Shown: in pieces, positions 20,436 through 32,999 of the stretch
How the letters are laid out: each line of letters opens with the position of its first letter
Numbering within the stretch: the first letter of the stretch is position 1
From: Nematostella vectensis
Taxonomy: Eukaryota > Cnidaria > Anthozoa > Actiniaria > Edwardsiidae
Length of the DNA: 64,000 bases
Direction: 5' to 3'
NCBI RefSeq assembly: GCF_932526225.1
Contig: NC_064035.1
Span: 11,767,296-11,831,295, forward strand
Notes under the pieces: model-generated
The model's database searches: none
Told to the model about the DNA's origin: nothing
What the model saw: the letters and a program-made list of their open reading frames with translations, nothing else
Translations under genes and position numbers: made by a program

Positions 20436-23400
20436 CTACCACCACTTCTCAAACTTTATCTGACTTGACTCCAACCCAAGGTTTACTAAATTGTCCAGAA
20501 GAAACTGAGTCATATTTGGTGGTCCACACAACAATACCCTCAGTGTACTACGATCTTTGTCAGATATGGCAGAACGAAGAGAGTCTTCTGTTATTCTTCC
20601 AGCTAAAAACAAATGAATTCAGTGTTGACAAGTGTAAACAACATAAGACTTATATAGCTACCACTTAGGATAACATACTCTATCACATGTTATCCCTCTT
20701 TAACCTTAATGTAAAGATGTGCTCAATGACAGAAGGGAAAATTAATGACAGCTTTTTTGAAGTTAATTGGACACATCAATTAACTGGACAGTTAATTGGT
20801 GTGAAGGTAATTGGACACAGAGCAGCAAAAATGTGCTTTCACCATATATTTTCCCCGGCCTATTTTCCACCAGCCCCCAGCTACTAAACACATTGACCCC
20901 TCAACCGGCCTGTACCGGCTTTGGGAAGTACCCACAACCCAAAAAATTCATAAATTAAAAATAAACACAACAAGATGAAGATACTCAGGCATCAGTCTAA
21001 GGGATAAATGGTCTTGCAGATATGCATCCAACCAAGGTGTTGGCATCTACTCTTAAGCCAAATAATAGCACAGGTTCTTTGACAAATCTCAAATCGAACA
21101 AGGAGAGAAAAGCAGAATCACCCCTCTCAATAAAACGCTCAAAATACCACACAAGGGAGAGAGATCAGCAAACACAGCTCAAGACACAAAAAGATACCTT
21201 TATTCTGATCCTCCAGGTACATTTCCTTGGCCTCAAAACACAATGTCCATTCCTTGAAGGATTGTACAACCACGAAAATATCTTAACGTATTGCAAAGCA
21301 TTCTGGGAAATCCAGGGGAAAATTCACGAGGGGAGGGCCAGTCAACACTCCTCTCCCCAAAGTCAGATGGTTTTTTATAAGTCTTTTCACCCCGAAGCCA
21401 AACAAATCAATTCCAGGTCATACAGACCCAGAATAACAGTGTAAACAATTTTGGAATCAATTTGGTTTCAGAAAAGACAGCATTTAGGAGAGCTGTGGTG
21501 ATTCATTAGAAAATTATTTTCTCATCCGGGCAAAGCCAAACAAGAAAAAAATCATCATGAATCCACCTTTGCTTGCAAATATCCATAAGCAAAGCACTCA
21601 ATTATGCCCCAAAAGACTTCATGATGTCCTGAGACACTCTCCTAATATGCTCATAGCTGTATTTTTGATGAAAAATACAAGCAACCATCAACTTGTGCTG
21701 GCTTCAGCACAACGACAAGGGATTAAAAGTGGGGACCGCAAAGCACTGTTGGAAAGCTTGGATACCGCTGACTAGGTGCAGCTGTGTTTGACTTTGACGG
21801 GCTGTATAAAACTCAGAATAGGGGGGAAGTATCTGTTTTCAGTCTGTTTTTTGTAAATTCAGCTCCAAAAAAGCCAGGAGTCAATGGGTTAAAAAAAAAG
21901 TTGATTTACATTTTACTAATAAAATAAAGTAACTTCCAACCCATACTTATCAATCTCCAACACCTACTCTGAAACTCAATGAAACCCCTGGCATATTATG
22001 CAAAAAGTACACCTACCATCTGGCAATTGCTCAACAAGCAAGAAAATAAATATTTTAAAGCTAAGCAATTTTGCCCCCTTTCTTTGCTATGTGAGTTATA
22101 GGGAACCTCCCAGGGCTTACTTGATTGTGTCTCGGTGATAAAGGCTTGTTATGTGCCTCCCACATGGTATGTGCTGGTTGTAATGTGTACACTTACTTTG
22201 AGTATATTTATCTATCATATCTCTCTCAAGCTTTTCCTTGGTTACAAAAAATTTACAGGTGACTGATGGATTCTTCTCACATAAAGTGGATATGCTATCC
22301 TAAACAAAAAAAAAAAGCAAAAGTAAAACAAATGAAAGAATGGTAGAAAAAAATATTATTTTCACAAACCTTAAATAGTAACTCTTCTTGAGTACTTGCA
22401 CTGTAAAGAAGACTTATATTCCCTGTATGTTTCTCTTCGCAAACAAACTGCATCATAGACCATAAGGGGTTTATTCCTACACCCCCAGCAATCAACAGCA
22501 GGTCATCCTTGCAACCCTTTTGTTTGATGTAATGAAAGTCTCCTCCTACTCTTACTTGAACTTCGTCTCCTGGCTTGCACTAGAATATAAGAATCAAAAG
22601 TATCATCAAACTGCTGAAGTAAAGTGCCTCAGACAAGAAAAGGTAAAGATGAAGACGTAAAATCCTTCGGGGGAAAGAGGAAGGCATAAGATTTGGCAAT
22701 TCTTTTATAGGAGACAAAATCATATGCACCAACTCATAGCTATACATGCTTGTGACTTCATAGCACCCATGAATACCTTTCTATTAGGTGCATGGCATCC
22801 ATACCTTAGTGTGCACCCAATGTGCAGGTGGGTGAGTGCTGTACTTAACAGCAAGCTCAAAGCTCCTATGGCTATGCAACTGAGAGGGCGATGAGCAGAT
22901 CGAAAAGCCACCAACAACTGATACCCCTGGAGCAAAGAAGTCAACCCTAAAAAATCACCTTTAAATATAAGACAGGGACTTTTGCATGAGGTATTTTATG
23001 CTCAGGAAAATTTTTACTACCATCTGCATCCATCTATTATCTATGAGCATTAATACATCACTTAAGTTTAAACATTTCAAATGTGACATTTTGATTTCAA
23101 AACAATGCACATTTCTTCTCTTACCATTGTCCAGGTTTAAAAATGAAGTGGGAATTTTCAGCAACCTTTAATGTTAGTCCTTTCACTGTATCTGATAATT
23201 TCTTGATGTCCACTACTGATGCTTTTGATATAACCTAAAAAATATAGTAGACTTGGTGAAATTATTTAAAATGTATGATATACTGCTGGGGGATAAAGGT
23301 TACAAGGGATTATCCAGGGAGGGTTGCAGCCTATGGGCCTTTGATTTATGTCGTGAGTATGCATAGATTTCTACAGCCTATAATAAAACATTTGGCAATA

Positions 23401-23482
23401 AAAAAAACAATTTAATGTACACAATATATACCTGTTGTCTGGTTGATTGCTCCGTACGTTCCGTATGTGTCGAATATGACAT
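20436..23482 (-). CDS. OXNAD1: OXNAD1-type FAD/NAD-binding oxidoreductase, 6 exons, 260 aa
   Basis: Exons in coding order: 23482-23432, 23234-23125, 22946-22805, 22579-22370, 22299-22197, 20602-20436 (stop 20438-20436), 783 nt in continuous phase. The protein has a ferredoxin-reductase-like flavin domain ([22 protein letters not shown], about 49-75), an NAD-binding motif [10 protein letters not shown] (131-140), CGPPNM (231-236) and the C-terminal FEKWW. Order and motifs match oxidoreductase NAD-binding domain-containing protein 1, a mitochondrial protein of poorly known substrate. The N-terminus is shorter than in vertebrates and has no clear targeting peptide, so an upstream exon may be missing. 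The start used is the ATG at 23482. The gene is divergent from PGAP3. Confidence 0.93.
20955..21900. repeat. dispersed repeat in OXNAD1 intron 5
   Basis: The left end (AATAAACACAACAAGATGAA, then TACTCAGGCATCAGTCTAA) and the right end (AGCCAGGAGTCAATGGGTTA) recur at both ends of a much shorter copy at 38205-38335. The interior encodes nothing I recognise; a 140-codon ORF at 21022-21444 has no familiar motif. Confidence 0.6.
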
Positions 23483-24450
23483 CGTCAACCTTAATGTTAA
23501 AGTTTGGTAAGTAATTACTTAGTGAATGAGAAGCTACATAAGCTTATAAGTAAGTATTATTTAAGTAAAGTCTATATATACACAAAAAGAACAGTAATCG
23601 CATATTCACAATATAACGTTTGCTCGGGTTGCAGGTTCATCTACCTTTCTAGCAAAAGCTGAAAATCTGTCCGTTGTTTGATTGAGTATGGAGAGAATAT
23701 ATTCCATAGGCGCAGACACTTGTTAACCCTTTGATTCATATGATGTGATGCAATCATTCCGTGTGGCTACTGTAATACTGAGCCTGATAGTTACGTAAGC
23801 TGTGTGATGAAAATCACAACATTTACCAGGCGTTCAACGTCCACACTGCGCCGGCAAGCTATTATCTTCAGCAGCTTTCCGATACAGCTGTATACTTCAT
23901 GGAACAAGAAATAACAATCTGTTCATTATGGTGTAAAACGCAAATCTGTCCACTGCTTTCATGGAGTACTATGGTGCAGTCCATCCGTCTTTCTTTGCGT
24001 GCAATCATGTCATGGCTGAAGTTTTGCGGACCCAATTAGGAAATAAATGCACTTGGAATAAAAAAGGTGAACTTTTTTCTTTCATTTTTTGTACTTTTTT
24101 ATCATTGCCTATTTTAGGCCCATTCGCATTATTATGAAAGTGAAGTCTTCCTACACAAACTGGAAATAAAATAAGTTACAATGGAAATGCAAATAGTTTC
24201 GACGTGGCCCTGAATTCTATAGTTTAGCCCAGGATTCAATGCAAATGGGAATTGTCTTTTTATTACTTGAGATTTACACTGAATATATTTATTTCCCCAC
24301 CATTGTTTTCTCTCCCCCCCCCCCCCCCCCCCCAAAAACAATTTAAGTACTACTAACTATGATTGGGGAGCAGCAGATTAAAGTAACTACTTTAATTTTT
24401 ATAAGTTCTTTGCTCTTTTTTATGATGCCAATGTATTTTTTTCCAGATGA
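23483..24450. promoter_or_regulatory. bidirectional promoter region OXNAD1 / PGAP3
   Basis: The two start codons are 968 bp apart on opposite strands. TTTTTTTCCAG directly precedes the PGAP3 start, which suggests a 5' UTR intron, so the transcription starts are probably nearer to OXNAD1. A C20 run lies at 24314-24333. No TATA box is evident. Confidence 0.55.
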
Positions 24451-27400
24451 ATGATGCTGGTGATTGGTGTCCTTCTTGTCTTGACACTCTGCTGTGTTCA
24501 GCCCACCCTGTCTTCATGGGGAGACAAAATGTACAGATTTCAAGACTGCTTAACTGAGTGTAGTGCATTGTGCTACAAAAAAGGATACCCCAAGGATCTT
24601 CCCTTGACCTTGAGAGTGTTTGGATGGGCATGTGGCGACGAGTGCAAGTATCAGTGTATGCATGAAGTAACAGAATATGATGTGCAGCACAGCAGACCTA
24701 TTAAGCAGTTTTATGGAAAGGTAATAATAATGCAAACAATAAATCTGTGGAATTGAGTTAAGGCCAAGTAAAAAAAAGCCATGTTTATCGTCTCCTCCTG
24801 CATCCTTGTTAGGTCAAGTTTGTTCCTCAGAAGTTCAAATTCCATGCGTTAGCAGTGCCTGGGCACCTAAAATAAATGCAGACGTTCTCGTTTCAAGGCT
24901 TTACTTACAATTTTTTTCACCCGTTCACAACATTGCAGAAATTTCCTTTGTAAATCGTACAAATCTTTGATAAACCAAGGAGAAAAAATATATAAAAATT
25001 AGAAAATAACCAGGGCTGCATGCTACCTATTTTAATCTTATCAGGACAATAATTTTTTTTTTAATTTTCACATGGCTTAACTTGAATTATCAAGGAAGAA
25101 AATTAGTTAGAGTTAGATAGGGTAGTTTAAAGAGATATATATATATTGGCTGCTCAGATTTCCATTAAATCTTGAACCAAGTTTATCAGCTCTTTTCTTT
25201 GAACTTGCAATCGTGTCCACATCAAAGTTTGTCCTTTTGTCCCCTGTTAAAAATGTCAAGAAATGATAAACAACTAAAATATTTAATAAATAATCAAAAA
25301 GAGGAGTAAAGTGATGAAAGTGTTGAGTTTATAGAGGTTTTGCAGTTCTAGTTAGGTGTGGTGAGGAAAAATTTTACTGGCAAGTAGATCATTTGTGGCC
25401 TCACTGTTCATTGTTTTTATATTATTTTTTTGTTGTTGTAGTGGCCATTTGTACGACTGTTTGGGATACAGGAACCTGCCTCAGCAATATTCTCTCTCCT
25501 GAATGGAGTAGGACATCTGATCGGATGGCGAAGATACAGGAATTCTGTACCACCCCATCACAAGATGTATAACTTATGGAGAAGTTACATGCTGGTCAGT
25601 GTACTACTGTAACTACATATGTTATAATCAGAAATGGTTTACACCATGGCTATTGCAAGATCATTTTGTAAGAGAGACAGACCTCGGTCATCCCTTGTAT
25701 TTGCTGGGGGGAGGGGGCAGAATCCTTGTCTTTTGCAAAACCTCAACTTTACTTACTAGAGCAGGGGGGAGCTCCTCCCCTCTCCTCCCCCCTAAAAACA
25801 TTTCCCACTAGCAGCACCCTTGTACACATAAGAGAAGGCAAAGCTAATGACTATTTTTTTAGACAAGGCAATTATATGAGCAGCATACATGTTGGGATAG
25901 GACAACCAAGAAAATCAATTTTGTTTTTGCATGTTTAGGTTAACATCAATGCTTGGTTGTGGTCCACTGTTTTCCATTCAAGAGACATCAGTTGGACGGA
26001 GGTTAGTCTCTGGTCTCCTGCTGGTGTTTGTGCTGATAGTGATGTAGTTATTCCTTTAAGTAAATGTTATTTTGCTGTCATTTTATTTAATGAACTTATT
26101 AAGGTATGCTGTGCTCTTAGCTGCTGCTATTAATTATGCTGTTGTTTGTGACATTTGTGTTTTATGTATTGTTGTTAGAATTAGTGTTTTTGACAACTAT
26201 TAACATTGTTGTCATGGTGTCGTTTTTTTATGGTATGACTGCCACCAAAAGCTTATCCATAGTTTCTCCCTTGAATTATAATGTTAATGGATGCTTTGCA
26301 TCGCTTGGAATTGTATGAGCACCTGAGAAGTGTAGAAGCCCACTTGTTAAGGCCTAACAGGATGGGCTAGATTACCTTATTGTTCTATTGTATTAGTGTT
26401 CTTTGTCTCTTTCTTTGTCTTCTTTAAATTTCATCGATACTGATACTTGAGCTATAATAGTGCAAGTGGTTTCACGCTCCCTTATGCAGCAAATTATGTA
26501 GGAATGGTTTTGACAAAATCTCTAAATCCTCAGAAATTATTTAAAGATACGACCAAGTCAGAATCTGTCCCAAAGGCTAAGTTCCCAGCAAACCTTGCAG
26601 GCAAATTCAGGCTTTAACAAAAATTAAATAGAGAGATTTATGGGTGTGGTGCTTATCAATTTTGGGGCTGTCTTTTGGGCTGTTATTGTTTTGCTAACCA
26701 GCCTTTTTTTCTCTTCAGAAACTGGATTATTTTTCTGCTACATCCCTTGTTTTATGCTCCATTTTCTGCTTCTTTGTGAGGTAAAGGGCAAACTATCAAA
26801 CATTTTGCACCATAAATAAACCAATTATTGTTATACTGTTTGTAGAAAGAAATATACTAAAATAATGATATCCAACAATACCAACCAATTTTAGACTGCT
26901 TTTCTTAAAAAAAAAAAAAAAAAACTAGCCACACATTGCACAATATTGTTCGCTTGTTTGTTATTTATTTTGCTTGTTTGTTATTATTTCGCCTTGGTGC
27001 ACGGATGCCACTGCTGTTCCTCATTGCTGGATTAGCCCACTCTATTAATATCAATTATCATTTGTAGAGATAAAGATTGCCACTTATAGTTTACCTCTTT
27101 AAGGCTGTCCTCTTCGTATCTCTTTAATTGTTTCATTGTTTGTCTGTTTGTTTTATTGTTTGTCATTTGTTGTTTTATTGTTTGTTTAGGGTAGCAGGTC
27201 CCGAGAAGAGGTTGGTTTGTGGCTGCTTTGGAGCAGTTCTTTTGATTCTTTTTTGCTGCCATATGTTCTACCTTGGTATGGTCAAAATGGACTACAGCTA
27301 TAACATTGCTGCGAATGTTGCTATAGGTATTTCTCTATCTCTCTGTGTTTTCATTTATTTATATTTAATTAATCTCACCCATCTATTTTCCAGATTCTTT

Positions 27401-30400
27401 GCATACACATATTCAGATCTTATTGAGGGGAGAGGATGCTCAGTCATAGATATTTTCTTGTTAAAGAATTCTTAGGATTTGGTAATCCTCCTAAATAAGA
27501 AAATACCACTGCCACCAAGCAAAATGTACTCACACCGCAGCCACTGTTTGCTACATGTATCTGTGTGTATGTTTGCCTGAAATGAACTGGCAGAAGCAAA
27601 ATCACTTTTGTTATTATCCTCTTACAGGCTGAATTTGTTTTCATGCCGGGGTTTGTTTGGGAATATGGACTAGTCAATCATAGTTTCCAAGTGATTTTTG
27701 TGGGGATATTGAGTTGTCAATCAAACTTTGGGAGATGATCTGATAGTTTGGTTTGATTAAATACAGTATGAGTAAGCACTTCGCATATTTTCATTGATTC
27801 TTGTTATCAGATACTTTAAACGAACCATGACTTTGATTTAGTTTATAATTCTAGTCCACTGAGTTGGCTATAATAAGAGAAATTATCTTTTCTCACAGGG
27901 ATTATTAACATGACAGGGTGGATACTATGGTGTGCAAAGGTAAGCTCACAGAATAATAGAAATTTATTAAAAATAGAAAATTTAAGTATAAAAGAAATTA
28001 ATGTTTGTAGATCTTTTAGATGACCTGTCTAACAAAAAAAAAGAAAAATTTTATGTGTATCTGTTACCCACCCTTTGTTCTAGAGGTCTCATCTGTCACC
28101 TCACCCTAGGTGCTAGAGGTCTCATCTGTATCTGTCACCTTACCCTAGGTGTTAGAGGTCTCATCTGTCACCTCACCCTAGGTGCTAGAGGTCTCATCTG
28201 TCACCTCACCCTAGGTGCTAGAGGTCTCATCTGTACCTGTCAACTCACCCTAGGTGCTAGAGGTCTCATCTGTATCTGTCACCTCACCCTAGGTGCTAGA
28301 GGTCTTATCTGTACCTGTCAACTCACCCTAGGTGCTAGAGGTCTCATCTGTATCTGTCACCTCACCCTAGGTGCTAGAGGTCTCATCTGTACCTGTCACC
28401 TCACCCTAGGTGCTAGAGGTCTCATCTGTACCTGTCACCTCACCCTAGGTGCTAGAGGTCTCATCTGTACCTGTCACCTCACCCTAGGTGCTAGAGGTCT
28501 CATCTGTCACCTCACCCTAGGTGCTAGAGGTCTCATCTGTCACCTCACCCTATGTTCTAGAGGTCTCATCTGTCACCTCACCCTAGGTGCTAGAGGTCTC
28601 ATCTGTCACCTCACCCTAGGTGCTAGAGGTCTCATCTGTACCTGTCACCTCACCCTAGGTGCTAGAGGTCTCATCTGTACCTGTCACCTCACCCTAGGTG
28701 CTAGAGGTCTCATCTGTCACCTCACCCTATGTTCTAGAGGTCTCATCTGTCACCTCACCCTAGGTGCTAGAGGTCTCATCTGTACCTGTCACCTCACCCT
28801 AGGTGCTAGAGGTCTCATCTGTCACCTCACCCTAGGTGCTAGAGGTCTCATCTGTCACCTCACCCTAGGTGCTAGAGGTCTCATCTGTACCTGTCACCTC
28901 ACCCTAGGTGCTAGAGGTCTCATCTGTACCTGTCAACTCACCCTTGGTGCTAGAGGTCTCATCTGTCACCTCACCCTAGGTGCTAGAGGTCTCATCTGTA
29001 CCTGTATCTGTGCTAGAGGGCTCATCTGTACCTGTCACCTCACCCTAGGTGCTAGAGGTCTCATCTGTACCTGTCACCTCACCCTAGGTGCTAGAGGTCT
29101 CATCTGTACCTGTCACCTCACCCTAGGTGCTAGAGGTCTCATCTGTACCTGTCACCTCACCCTAGGTGCTAGAGGTCTCATCTGTCACCTCACCCTAGGT
29201 GCTAGAGGTCTCATCTGTCACCTCACCCTATGTTCTAGAGGTCTCATCTGTCACCTCACCCTAGGTGCTAGAGGTCTCATCTGTCACCTCACCCTAGGTG
29301 CTAGAGGTCTCATCTGTACCTGTCACCTCACCCTAGGTGCTAGAGGTCTCATCTGTACCTGTCACCTCACCCTAGGTGCTAGAGGTCTCATCTGTCACCT
29401 CACCCTATGTTCTAGAGGTCTCATCTGTCACCTCACCCTAGGTGCTAGAGGTCTCATCTGTACCTGTCACCTCACCCTAGGTGCTAGAGGTCTCATCTGT
29501 CACCTCACCCTAGGTGCTAGAGGTCTCATCTGTACCTGTCACCTCACCCTAGGTGCTAGAGGTCTCATCTGTACCTGTCAACTCACCCTTGGTGCTAGAG
29601 GTCTCATCTGTCACCTCACCCTAGGTGCTAGAGGTCTCATCTGTACCTGTATCTGTGCTAGAGGGCTCATCTGTACCTGTCACCTCACCCTAGGTGCTAG
29701 AGGTCTCATCTGTACCTGTCACCTCACCCTAGGTGCTAGAGGTCTCATCTGTACCTGTCACCTCACCCTTGGTGCTAGAGGTCTCATCTGTATCTGTCAC
29801 CTCACCCTAGGTGCTAGAGGGCTCATCTGTACCTGTCACCTCACCCTAGGTGCTAGAGGTCTCATCTGTCACCTCACCTTAGGTGCTAGAGGTCTCATCT
29901 GTCACCTCACCCTAGGTGCTAGAGGTCTCATCTGTCACCTCACCCTAGGTGCTAGAGGTCTCATCTGTACCTGTCACCTCACCCTAGGTGCTAGAGGTCC
30001 CATCTGTCACCTCACCCTAGGTGCTAGAGGTCTCATCTGTCACCTCACCCTAGGTGCTAGAGGTCTCATCTGTCACCTCACCCTAGGTGCTAGAGATCTC
30101 ATCTGTACCTGTCACCTCACCCTAGGTGCTAGAGGTCTCATCTGTACCTGTCACCTCACCCTAGGTGCTAGAGGTCTCATCTGTACCTGTCAACTCATCC
30201 TAGGTGCTAGAGGTACCTGTCACCGCACCCTAAGTGCTAGAGATCTCATCTGTACCTATCACCTCACCCTAGGTGCTAGAGGTCTCATCTGTATCTGTCA
30301 CCTCACCCTAGGTGCTAGAGGTCTCATCTGTCACCTCACCCTAGGTGCTAGAGGTCTCATCTGCACCTGTCAACTCACCCTATGTTCTAGAGGTCTCATC

Positions 30401-32999
30401 TGCACCTGTCACCTCACCCTAGGTGCTAGAGGTCTCATCTGTATCTGTCACCTCACCCTAGGTGCTAGAGGTCTCATCTGTACCTGTCACCTCACCCTAG
30501 GTGCTAGAGGTCTCATCTGTACCTGTCACCTTACCCTATGTTCTAGAGGTCTCATCTGTCACCTCACCCTAGGTGCTAGAGGTCTCATCTGTAACCTCAC
30601 CCTAGGTGCTAGAGGTCTCATCTGTCACCTCACCCTAGGTGCTAGAGGTCTCATCTGTCACCTCACCCTAGGTGCTAGAGGTCTCATCTGTACCTGTCAC
30701 CTTACCCTATGTTCTAGAGGTCTCATCTGTCACCTCACCCTAGGTGCTAGAGGTACCTGTCACCGCACCCTAAGTGCTAGAGGTCTCATCTGTCACCTTA
30801 CCCTATGTTCTAGAGGTCTCATCTGTCACCTCACCCTAGGTGCTAGAGGTCTCATCTGTACCTGTCACCTCACCCTAGGTGCTAGAGGTCTCATCTGTCA
30901 CCTTACCCTATGTTCTAGAGGTCTCATCTGTCACCTCACCCTAGGTGCTAGAGGTCTCATCTGTCACCTTACCCTATGTTCTAGAGGTCTCATCTGTCAC
31001 CTTACCCTAGGTGCTAGAGGTCTCATCTGTACCTGTCACCTCACCCTAGGTGCTAGAGGTCTCATCTGTACCTGTCACTTCACCCTAGGTGCTAGAGGTC
31101 TCATCTGTACCTGTCACCTCACCCTAAGTGCTAGAGGTCTCATCTGTCACCTCACCCTAGGTGCTAGAGGTCTCATCTGTACCTGTCACCTCACCCTAGG
31201 TGCTAGAGGTCTCATCTGTCACCTCACCCTAGGTGCTGGAGGTCTCATCTGTCACCTCACCCTAGGTGCTAAAGGTCTCATCTGTACCTGTCACCTCACC
31301 CTAGGTGCTAAAGGTCTCATCTGTACCTGTCACCTCACCCTAGGTGCTAGAGGTCTTATCTGTCACCTCACCCTAGGTGCTAGAGGTCTTATCTGTCACC
31401 TCACCCTAGGTGCTAGAGGTCTCATCTGTACCTGTCACCTCACCCTAGGTGCTAGAGGTCTCATCTGTCAACTCACCCTAGGTGCTAGAGGTCTCATCTG
31501 TACCTGTCACCTCACCCTAGGTGCTAGAGGTCTCATCTGTGCCTGTCACCTCACCCTAAGTGCTAGAGGTCTCATCTGTCACCTCACCCTAGGTGCTAGA
31601 GGTCTCATCTGTCACCTCACCCTAGGTGCTAGAGGTCTCATCTGTCACCTCACCCTAGGTGCTAGAGGTCTCATCTGTCACCTCACCCTAGGTGCTAGAG
31701 GTCTCATCTGTACCTGTCACCTCACCCTAGGTGCTAGAGGTCTCATCTGTCACCTCACCCTAGGTGCTAGAGGTCTCATCTGTACCTATCACCTCACCCT
31801 AGGTGCTAGAGGTCTCATCTGTACCTGTCACCTCACCCTAGGTGCTAGAGGTCTCATCTGTCACCTCACCCTAGGTGCTGGAGGTCTCATCTGTACCTGT
31901 CACCTCACCCTAGGTGCTAGAGGTACCTGTCACCTCACCCTATGTTCTAGAGGTCTCATCTGTCACCTCACCCTAGGTGCTAGAGGTCTTATCTGTACCT
32001 GTCACCTCACCCTAGGTGCTAGAGGTCTCATCTGTCACCTCACCCTAGGTGCTAGAGGTCTCATTTGTACCTGTCACCTCACCCTAGGTGCTAGAGGTAC
32101 CTGTCACCGCACCCTAAGTGCTAGAGGTCTCATCTGTACCTATCACCGCACCTCACGCCTGTTGATACGTGACGATCATTGCGTTACTCATTGCGTTATG
32201 AGGTTGTTTTGTTTTTGTTGTCCAATAGAACCTTCGTCAACAGCCCTATTTGTGGAAGTGTATTGTCATATCAGCTAGCTTGTTCTTTCTGGTTGGACTA
32301 GAGGTGAGTGAACTTACTGGCACTAATATATTCATGGATCAAAAGGGGGAGCGATGGGTAAATCCGAATTACCGTGGTGCCGAGACCCGCGTTTCAGAAT
32401 CCGAGCCCGAGACCTTTTTCAAATTTCGGAATCCGAACCAGAGCTTTCCAAGCTTGTTTTTGGATAACTTGCTTCGTGATAGAATTAAACAAGGCTCCGA
32501 GACTCCTAAATTTAAAAAAAGGGACTTTGAGACTTGCGTAAAAAATGCCGAGAAATATTTGCGAGACTTTCGGAATTTCGATGCACCCATCACTACCCCT
32601 ATCATAAAAAGATCCATCGTATGTTTGTATACACTGGATTCACCTTTATCATCGTTTTATATGGTGATGATTTATATTTTTTGAGGAGTTTTATTCAATG
32701 TCTGTTGTAGGTGTTTTATTTATTTACACCTGAAGTCTTTGCTTTCAGGTGTTTGATTTCCCGCCTTTGTGGTGGATATTTGATGCTCACTCTTTATGGC
32801 ATCTCAGCACAATTCCTTTCTGTTACTTCTGGTACAGGTTCGTATTTTTTTTTTTTTTTTTTTTGCAATGTTTAGATTTGGCAATATAAATGCCAAATAC
32901 TTGCTGCTCAATTTTTTGTCAACATGTTCTTCTCTCAGTTTTTTGATAGATGACTGTAGGTACCAGATGGAAGAAGACAAGCGACCAAAAGAAGCATGA
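24451..32999 (+). CDS. PGAP3: post-GPI attachment to proteins 3 (PGAP3/PER1), 9 exons, 316 aa
   Basis: Exons: 24451-24720, 25442-25594, 25939-26001, 26719-26780, 27190-27326, 27899-27939, 32229-32303, 32749-32837, 32939-32999; 951 nt in continuous phase. A signal peptide ([20 protein letters not shown]) leads into a Cys-rich luminal segment and about seven membrane helices. Conserved polar residues of the CREST hydrolase family are visible: FHSRD (H154, D157) and [10 protein letters not shown] (H281, H285). PGAP3 is a Golgi GPI-specific phospholipase that removes the sn-2 acyl chain during GPI-anchor remodelling. Length is close to the vertebrate protein. The adjacent ATG at 24447 runs into a stop two codons on, so the start is 24451. 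Intron 6 (4.3 kb) is almost wholly minisatellite. Confidence 0.95.
28072..32150. repeat. 33/39-bp minisatellite filling PGAP3 intron 6, about 110 copies
   Basis: Two unit lengths are intermixed: a 33-bp unit (TGCTAGAGGTCTCATCTGTC then ACCTCACCCTAGG) and a 39-bp unit with an extra CTGTAC-type insertion. Rare variants have TATGTTCTAG or lack the CTCATCTG portion. Higher-order duplication is visible: the odd CCTGTATCTGTGCTAGAGGG unit occurs at 29001 and again 645 bp later at 29646 with matching neighbours. All units are multiples of 3, so one frame stays open for more than 1,400 codons; it is not in frame with PGAP3. Confidence 0.96.

Noticed and set aside
21022-21444. 140-codon ORF in OXNAD1 intron 5
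   Set aside because: Lies in a dispersed repeat, has no known motif, and the compositional look is of non-coding sequence.
28001-32278. 1425-codon open frame through the PGAP3 minisatellite
   Set aside because: The frame is open because both unit lengths are multiples of 3 and the unit lacks stops. It is out of frame with PGAP3 and overlaps exon 7 in the wrong frame.
32250-32684. 144-codon ORF overlapping PGAP3 exon 7
   Set aside because: Shifted frame relative to PGAP3; continues into an intron with repeated CCGAGA/GAATCCGA motifs.
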